DNA of 9,620 nucleotides. It comes from Kiloniellales bacterium. Lineage in GTDB: Bacteria > Pseudomonadota > Alphaproteobacteria > Kiloniellales > JAKSDN01. Made by a program: the position numbers and the translations under genes. The notes below the pieces were generated by a model. It made no database searches. It was not told the DNA's origin and saw only the letters and a list, made by a program, of their open reading frames with translations. The stretch is taken from the NCBI GenBank assembly GCA_022360075.1, contig JAKSDN010001463.1, forward strand, positions 1 through 9,620, in the 5' to 3' direction. Of the stretch, positions 6,183 through 9,620 are shown in pieces. Position 1 is the first letter of the stretch. Each line of letters starts with the position of its first letter.

Positions 6183-6707
6183 ATGCAAAGCATCGATCTT
6201 GAGGCGCGAATCCCCAAGAGAGGCGAGTCCACGGACACCAGACCCGAAGCCGGCTCGGCGGGAGCGGTCTTGGTCGCGGTCGACTTTTCGCCGGATGCTG
6301 AAGCGGCTTTGATCTGGGCCTGCAAACACGCCGAGACCGTCGGTGCGGCTCTGGAAGTCCTCCATGTTGTCCACGATCCCGCGGACTCGCCGGGCACCTA
6401 CAAGCCGGAAGGCGACGATCCGCTCGAGCCTATGATCGACGTGGCGCGACGTAGGCTGTCCCGATTCCTCGATCGAGTCGCGCGCGACAACCCCGACCTG
6501 GCGGGGCTCGGGGCCGCCAAGTCGCTCTGCGTCCAGGGCCTGCCTGCCGCGACGATCCTCGAAGTCGCACGGAGCCATCGCTCCGGCCTCCTGGTTCTGG
6601 GCGGCGGGCATCGCAACGGCCTCGAACGGCTTCTGCACGGCTCCACATCGCGACAGGTGGCCGGGCAGGCTCAGCTTCCGGTGACGATCGTCAAGTCGAA
6701 CGGCTAA
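6183..6707 (+). CDS. Universal stress protein (UspA family)
   Basis: Usp proteins are small cytoplasmic alpha/beta proteins that accumulate under starvation, redox or anaerobic stress; some bind ATP. This one has 174 residues: an unusual polar N-terminal extension of about 25 residues, then a single Usp domain. The domain starts with AVLVAVDFSPDAEAALIWA (28-46, conserved Asp at 34), followed by LEVLHVVHDP (58-66). It ends with LLVLGGGHRNGLERLLHGSTSRQVAGQAQLPVTIV in pieces across 136-170. The nucleotide-binding signature G-x2-G-x9-G-S/T is nearly present, but the second glycine position is His143, so ATP binding is uncertain. The ATG lies 11 bases after GGAG. Its TAA stop shares a base with the ATG of the next gene (TAATG), which means co-translation with the CRP/FNR-type regulator. 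An FNR-type palindrome lies upstream. Confidence 0.88.
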   Translation: MQSIDLEARIPKRGESTDTRPEAGSAGAVLVAVDFSPDAEAALIWACKHAETVGAALEVLHVVHDPADSPGTYKPEGDDPLEPMIDVARRRLSRFLDRVARDNPDLAGLGAAKSLCVQGLPAATILEVARSHRSGLLVLGGGHRNGLERLLHGSTSRQVAGQAQLPVTIVKSNG

Positions 6708-7489
6708 TGACGCTGAGCCTGGTCAATGGAGGGCAGACGTCTCCGATCGGGATCTTCCCGTTCGACTCGGTTCTCGACAGAACGGGCAGGCGACAGCTCC
6801 AAAATCTGATCAGTCACGTCGCGGCGCGGCGCGGTCAGATCCTGGCCGAGCAGGGCGAGGTCGATCGTGACCTGCTCGTCCTCGCGGAGGGTGTCATCAA
6901 GCTCCTGAAAGTCTTGCCCGACGGACGACGACAGATCGTCGCCTTCCGCGTCGCGGGCGACTTGGTTTCGCTGCATCGCTGCGACACGCCCTGGCCCGTC
7001 ACCGCGCAGGCGCTTTCGGACTGCAAGCTGCTTCGGATCGATTGGGAGGCCCTGCGCCACCTGGTTGGCCGCTATCCGGCGATAGACCGGGCGCTGCTGG
7101 ATCTGGCAAGCGACGAGATTGCCAACCTGCAGGATCGTCTCCTGATGCTCGGCCGCAAGACGACGGAGGAAAAGCTTGCCTCCTTCATTTTGGAGTTCGG
7201 CGGCCTTGCTGCGACGCCCTCCAGCCTCAGCCGCGAAATCCACCTGCCCATGCGCCGTCCTGAGATCGCCGAGTATCTGGGCCTGACGACGGAATCGGTT
7301 TCGCGGGAGTTCTCGCGTTTCAAGCGCCTTCGCCTCATTGCCATGCCGCGACCCAGCCGCATCACAGTGCTCAATCGACCGGCGCTGGAGGCGATAGCGC
7401 TTGGCGCGTCGAGCTCGGGGGCGCGGTCCGCCAGCTCGAACCCGTTCGACGCCCGGACCAAGCAGCAGCGAACCTCGGCCCCGGGTTGA
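6707..7489 (+). CDS. CRP/FNR-family transcription regulator, FixK-like
   Basis: This is a DNA-binding regulator of 260 residues. Residues about 20-125 form the cyclic-nucleotide-binding-type beta-barrel (RRGQILAEQGEVDRDLLVLAEG, then GRRQIVAFRVAGDLVSL), followed by the long dimer helix (about 128-160) and a winged helix with HTH at about 183-208. The recognition helix contains E196, S199 and R200 (TTESVSREFSRF), the E-x-x-S-R pattern of FNR/FixK proteins that read TTGAT-N4-ATCAA. Only two cysteines are present (92 and 106) and there is no N-terminal cluster, so it should not carry the FNR oxygen-sensing [4Fe-4S] cluster; FixK/Dnr-like function is more likely. No cAMP-binding arginine/serine motif typical of CRP is evident. 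A Ser/Ala-rich tail of about 30 residues (235-260) is extra. The start overlaps the usp stop by one base, and a matching operator lies upstream of usp. Confidence 0.88.
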   Translation: MTLSLVNGGQTSPIGIFPFDSVLDRTGRRQLQNLISHVAARRGQILAEQGEVDRDLLVLAEGVIKLLKVLPDGRRQIVAFRVAGDLVSLHRCDTPWPVTAQALSDCKLLRIDWEALRHLVGRYPAIDRALLDLASDEIANLQDRLLMLGRKTTEEKLASFILEFGGLAATPSSLSREIHLPMRRPEIAEYLGLTTESVSREFSRFKRLRLIAMPRPSRITVLNRPALEAIALGASSSGARSASSNPFDARTKQQRTSAPG

Positions 7490-7720
7490 GAACGCGGGCT
7501 GCGAGGCCAGAGACGAACTCGGGCTCAAGAGTGTTGATTCTGCCTGGGCCAAAGAGAGGTGCGGTCGAAGAAATCGATTTTGGTCGAACCTTACCAAACC
7601 GAGAGAAGCCGCCCGGTTGAGATTCGCACCTCAAAGGATGCACCTCCGCCCCAATTCCAAGCAATCCTAAGACTTTACCGAAAAGGTCGCTCCCGGATAG
7701 CTCAGAACAAGCGCGTCACC
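7490..7720. other. Non-coding gap after the FixK-like gene
   Basis: I see no credible gene in this stretch between converging transcription units. GGTCGAA occurs twice 19 bases apart (7563 and 7582), and the sequence is locally less GC-rich than the genes (around 7650-7690). No intrinsic terminator with a T-run was found for the plus-strand operon. Confidence 0.5.
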
Positions 7721-7749
7721 GTGTTCCCCGCAAGCGCGGGGACGAACCG
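7721..7749 (+). CRISPR. Solitary type I-E-like CRISPR repeat
   Basis: This 29-base segment starts GTGTTCCCCGC and ends GCGGGGACGAACCG around a 4-base AAGC centre. Length, the CCCCGC/GCGGGG hairpin, the GTGTTCC start and the GAACCG end are all hallmarks of type I-E repeats as I know them from many Pseudomonadota. There is no repeat 61 bases upstream and no cas gene in view. It is either an isolated unit, the relic of an array, or a chance/dispersed repeat. The same hairpin could also act in transcript ending between the convergent operons, although it lacks a T-run. Confidence 0.55.
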
Positions 7750-7781
7750 TCACACTCGCCGCTTTCGACGGGCGCGCCCTG

Positions 7782-7812
7782 GTACGCCCCCGCAGGCGCG
7801 GACCGGTTACCG
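7782..7812 (+). CRISPR. Possible degenerate terminal CRISPR repeat
   Basis: About 61 bases after the start of the first copy (29-base repeat plus 32-base spacer, the type I-E period) the sequence again begins with GT. It holds CCCCGCAGGCGCGG, 13 of 14 matching the core of the first copy with a one-base shift, and ends ACCG with another shift. The outer parts do not match. It overlaps the stop codon of the HlyD gene. In GC-rich DNA the core match could be coincidence. Confidence 0.3.
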
Positions 7813-9207
7813 CTCGCGCACCGCCTCGTGCTGATAGCGCAGGAGCGGGCTCATGATGAATTCGATCAACTTGCGTGTTCCGGTCTTGATCTCGACGCTG
7901 ACCGCCATGCCGGGCGCCAGCAAGACGTCTCTGTCGCCGACTCGAACCGCGTCCCGGTCGAGCGAGACCTTGGCGAGATAGACCGGGCTCCCGGCGTTTT
8001 CCTCGCCTTCCTTCGGCGGGAGCGCGTCCGTCGAGATGTGCTTGATGCGCCCGTCGACCAGCCCGTAGCGGGTGAAGGGGAGAGTCTCGACCTTGATCTC
8101 GGCGGGCTGCCCTTCGGCGACGAAGGCGACGTCCTTGTTGTTGACCCAGGCTTCGATCTCCAGGTCCTGGCCCTGCGGCACCAGCACCATCAGCTCCTGT
8201 GCGGTGGTGACGACACCGCCGATCGTGTGGACGGCCAGGCGCTGCACCGCGCCATCGACCGGCGCGACGAGCTTCTGTCGTGCGCTGCGCTGAGTCGCCT
8301 TGGTGAGCTCGCGCGAGAGGGACTCGATGCGTTCCTTCGTTTCGGTGAGCTCACCCAGGATCTCACGACGGAACTCGGCTTCGATGAGCTGGCGCTGCTC
8401 GATCAGAGAGGCGAGCTCCGTCTGCACCTCTTCGCGCTTACTCCTCTGGACGACCAAGTCCTGCTCGAAGCTCACCTGCCGCTCGAGAGCGTTGAGGAAA
8501 TCGCTGCGCGAGGCCATCTTGCGCTCGCTCAAGTCTCGGTAGACCTGCGCTTCCTCTCGGACCAGCGGCAGGATCTTCCGCACCCGGCCGATCTCGGCTT
8601 CGACCGACCTCAGCGCGGCATTGAGGCGCTCGCCTTCGGTTTCATTGGCGGAGAGCTTCGTTCGATACTCCTCGATCTGGCTCTCGAACATGCGCCGGTG
8701 CGGCTCGACCAACACCGGATCTGCGTTCGCGGGTGGCAAGAACCGGGTATCGCCGTTCTCCAGAAAGCGCAGGAGCGCCTCGAGCCGCGACGACCTTGTC
8801 CGTGCCGCGAGCAGATCGGTCGTGAGCCGCTCACGATCGGCCGTCGTCTCCGTGGGATCGAGCTCGATCAGCGCCTGCCCGGCTTGGACCCTTTCGCCTT
8901 CCTGGACATGGATCGCCCGGATGACACCGGGCTCCAAGGGCTGAATGACCTTGACCTGACCCGTTGGAACGATCTTTCCCTGGGCGACGGCTACGATGTC
9001 CACTTCGCCGAACGTCGCCCAAGCCACGGCGATGACGGCGAAGGTGCAGAGAGCGAACGCCAACACGCGCGCCGTCGGTGAGGGCGGCTTCTCGAGCACC
9101 TCGAGCGCGGCTGGCAGGAACTCGAGATCCTTGCGCGAACCGCTGGGCTTCTTGCTGCCTGGGGCGCTTTTCGCGGGCGGCCCACTCAGCCGAAGCTCGA
9201 TGCTCAT
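7807..9207 (-). CDS. Type I secretion membrane fusion (adaptor) protein, HlyD family
   Basis: HlyD-type adaptors bridge the inner-membrane ABC exporter and a TolC-like outer-membrane channel to secrete unfolded proteins, often RTX proteins, in one step. The protein has 466 residues, near the 478 of E. coli HlyD. A cytoplasmic N-terminus with the family's [17 protein letters not shown] (28-44) leads to one membrane helix (about 46-66). Then comes the first half of the lipoyl-like hairpin ([30 protein letters not shown] in segments across 87-116). A long coiled coil follows (about 120-320, with AETEG-like, [10 protein letters not shown] and [20 protein letters not shown] segments), then the returning lipoyl half ([20 protein letters not shown]). 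The beta-barrel and the classical C-terminus ([28 protein letters not shown] split over about 433-460) end it. Start ATG 9207-9205 overlaps the stop of the upstream ABC gene as ATGA, so the two are coupled. Confidence 0.94.
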   Translation of the reverse strand: MSIELRLSGPPAKSAPGSKKPSGSRKDLEFLPAALEVLEKPPSPTARVLAFALCTFAVIAVAWATFGEVDIVAVAQGKIVPTGQVKVIQPLEPGVIRAIHVQEGERVQAGQALIELDPTETTADRERLTTDLLAARTRSSRLEALLRFLENGDTRFLPPANADPVLVEPHRRMFESQIEEYRTKLSANETEGERLNAALRSVEAEIGRVRKILPLVREEAQVYRDLSERKMASRSDFLNALERQVSFEQDLVVQRSKREEVQTELASLIEQRQLIEAEFRREILGELTETKERIESLSRELTKATQRSARQKLVAPVDGAVQRLAVHTIGGVVTTAQELMVLVPQGQDLEIEAWVNNKDVAFVAEGQPAEIKVETLPFTRYGLVDGRIKHISTDALPPKEGEENAGSPVYLAKVSLDRDAVRVGDRDVLLAPGMAVSVEIKTGTRKLIEFIMSPLLRYQHEAVRER

Positions 9208-9620
9208 GACGCGGCCATGACGGGCTCCGGGGCGTCGCCCGTCTGGAAGCGGTAGAGCGCTGCATAGCGGCCGTTGCGTTGTAAGAGCTCGGCGTGCGTC
9301 CCATCCTCGACCAAACGCCCGCCTTCCACGGTCACGATCCGGTCGGCAATGCGCACGGCGGCGAGCCGGTGGGCGATGATGATCACAGTGCGATTCTGGC
9401 AGATCTGTCGCATGTTCTGCTGAATGATCCGCTCGGACTCGTAGTCGAGGGCGCTGGTCGCCTCGTCGAAGATCAGAAAGCGTGGATTGCCGACCAGAGC
9501 CCGGGCGATCGCGATGCGTTGGCGCTGGCCGCCGGACAGTGTGCTGCCGCGCTCGCCGATCTGCGTGTCGTAGCCCTCGGGCAGCTGCAGGATGAAGTCG
9601 TGCGCGCCGGCCAGCTTCGC
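9204..9620 (-). CDS. Type I secretion ABC exporter, HlyB-like (C-terminal part, cut by window edge)
   Basis: Only the last 138 residues are in the window, covering the end of the nucleotide-binding domain. Visible are the Q-rich approach [14 protein letters not shown], the ABC signature [15 protein letters not shown], Walker [12 protein letters not shown] with the catalytic Glu, and the H-loop [10 protein letters not shown]. The domain ends [23 protein letters not shown] and a short tail. [27 protein letters not shown] together with [15 protein letters not shown] is typical of HlyB/PrtD-type exporters that energise type I secretion. The frame is open to the window edge, so the membrane domain and Walker A, and any C39-like N-terminal domain, lie outside. 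It is immediately followed by the HlyD gene (ATGA overlap). The substrate is not identifiable here. Confidence 0.92.
   Translation of the reverse strand, partial: AKLAGAHDFILQLPEGYDTQIGERGSTLSGGQRQRIAIARALVGNPRFLIFDEATSALDYESERIIQQNMRQICQNRTVIIIAHRLAAVRIADRIVTVEGGRLVEDGTHAELLQRNGRYAALYRFQTGDAPEPVMAAS

Noticed and set aside
6063..6638. 191-residue open frame on the minus strand
   Set aside because: Antisense to the usp gene, with no ribosome binding site or protein family features.
6704..7597. 297-residue open frame on the minus strand
   Set aside because: Antisense to the FixK-like regulator; Arg/Gln-rich composition without motifs.
7688..7720. tRNA-like D-arm string (GGATAGCTCAG) near 7695
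   Set aside because: The D-stem partner, the anticodon arm and a GTTCGAATC T-arm are absent at the needed distances, so neither a tRNA nor a clear tRNA fragment can be supported.
7828..9081. 417-residue open frame on the plus strand
   Set aside because: It lies antisense within the HlyD gene, is rich in Leu/Asp/Arg from complementary codons, and shows no recognisable domain; a shadow of a GC-rich gene.

Overview
The window looks like a chromosomal segment of a GC-rich member of the Pseudomonadota. It has GC-rich codon use throughout, tightly packed operons with overlapping start and stop codons, and only short gaps. The PhoB and PhoR proteins (PhoR with a short two-helix membrane anchor followed by PAS, HisKA and HATPase) resemble gammaproteobacterial versions more than others. 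I lean towards Gammaproteobacteria of the Chromatiales type, but this is an impression from protein style and not a database result.

Layout. Positions 1-5767 hold a phosphate-sensing and uptake cluster, all on the minus strand. In transcription order it is phoB, phoR, pstS, a phoU-like gene, pstC and pstA; pstA runs off the left edge and pstB would be expected beyond it. phoR starts inside the phoB stop codon. A 180-base gap before pstS carries pho-box-like heptamers. A 172-base gap between pstS and phoU carries two clean hairpins. phoU, pstC and pstA follow with gaps of 1 and 30 bases. The phoU gene is the standout: a complete PhoU is fused to a low-molecular-weight phosphatase / arsenate-reductase fold whose catalytic Cys, Arg and Asp-Pro all appear to be replaced.

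Positions 5768-6182 are a divergent regulatory region. To its right, on the plus strand, lies a two-gene unit (6183-7489): a universal stress protein translationally coupled through TAATG to a CRP/FNR-family regulator. The regulator has the FNR-type E-x-x-S-R recognition helix but no N-terminal cysteine cluster, so it is FixK-like. An FNR-type palindrome, TTGAG-CGGG-ATCAA, lies 134 bases upstream of the stress protein and may be the site through which the pair is controlled.

Positions 7490-7806 separate converging genes and contain no convincing gene. They do contain a 29-base sequence (7721-7749) that looks like one type I-E CRISPR repeat, with a degenerate second copy about 61 bases on. No cas gene is in view. 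Positions 7807-9620 (minus strand) hold the end of a type I secretion pair: the C-terminal part of an HlyB-type ABC exporter overlapping by ATGA with a complete HlyD-type membrane fusion protein.

How it works together: PhoR senses low phosphate through PstSCAB and PhoU, and PhoB then raises pst expression. The extra domain on PhoU may add a ligand-binding or docking surface to that circuit. The stress protein and FixK-like regulator suggest redox or oxygen control next door. The secretion pair is a separate unit.
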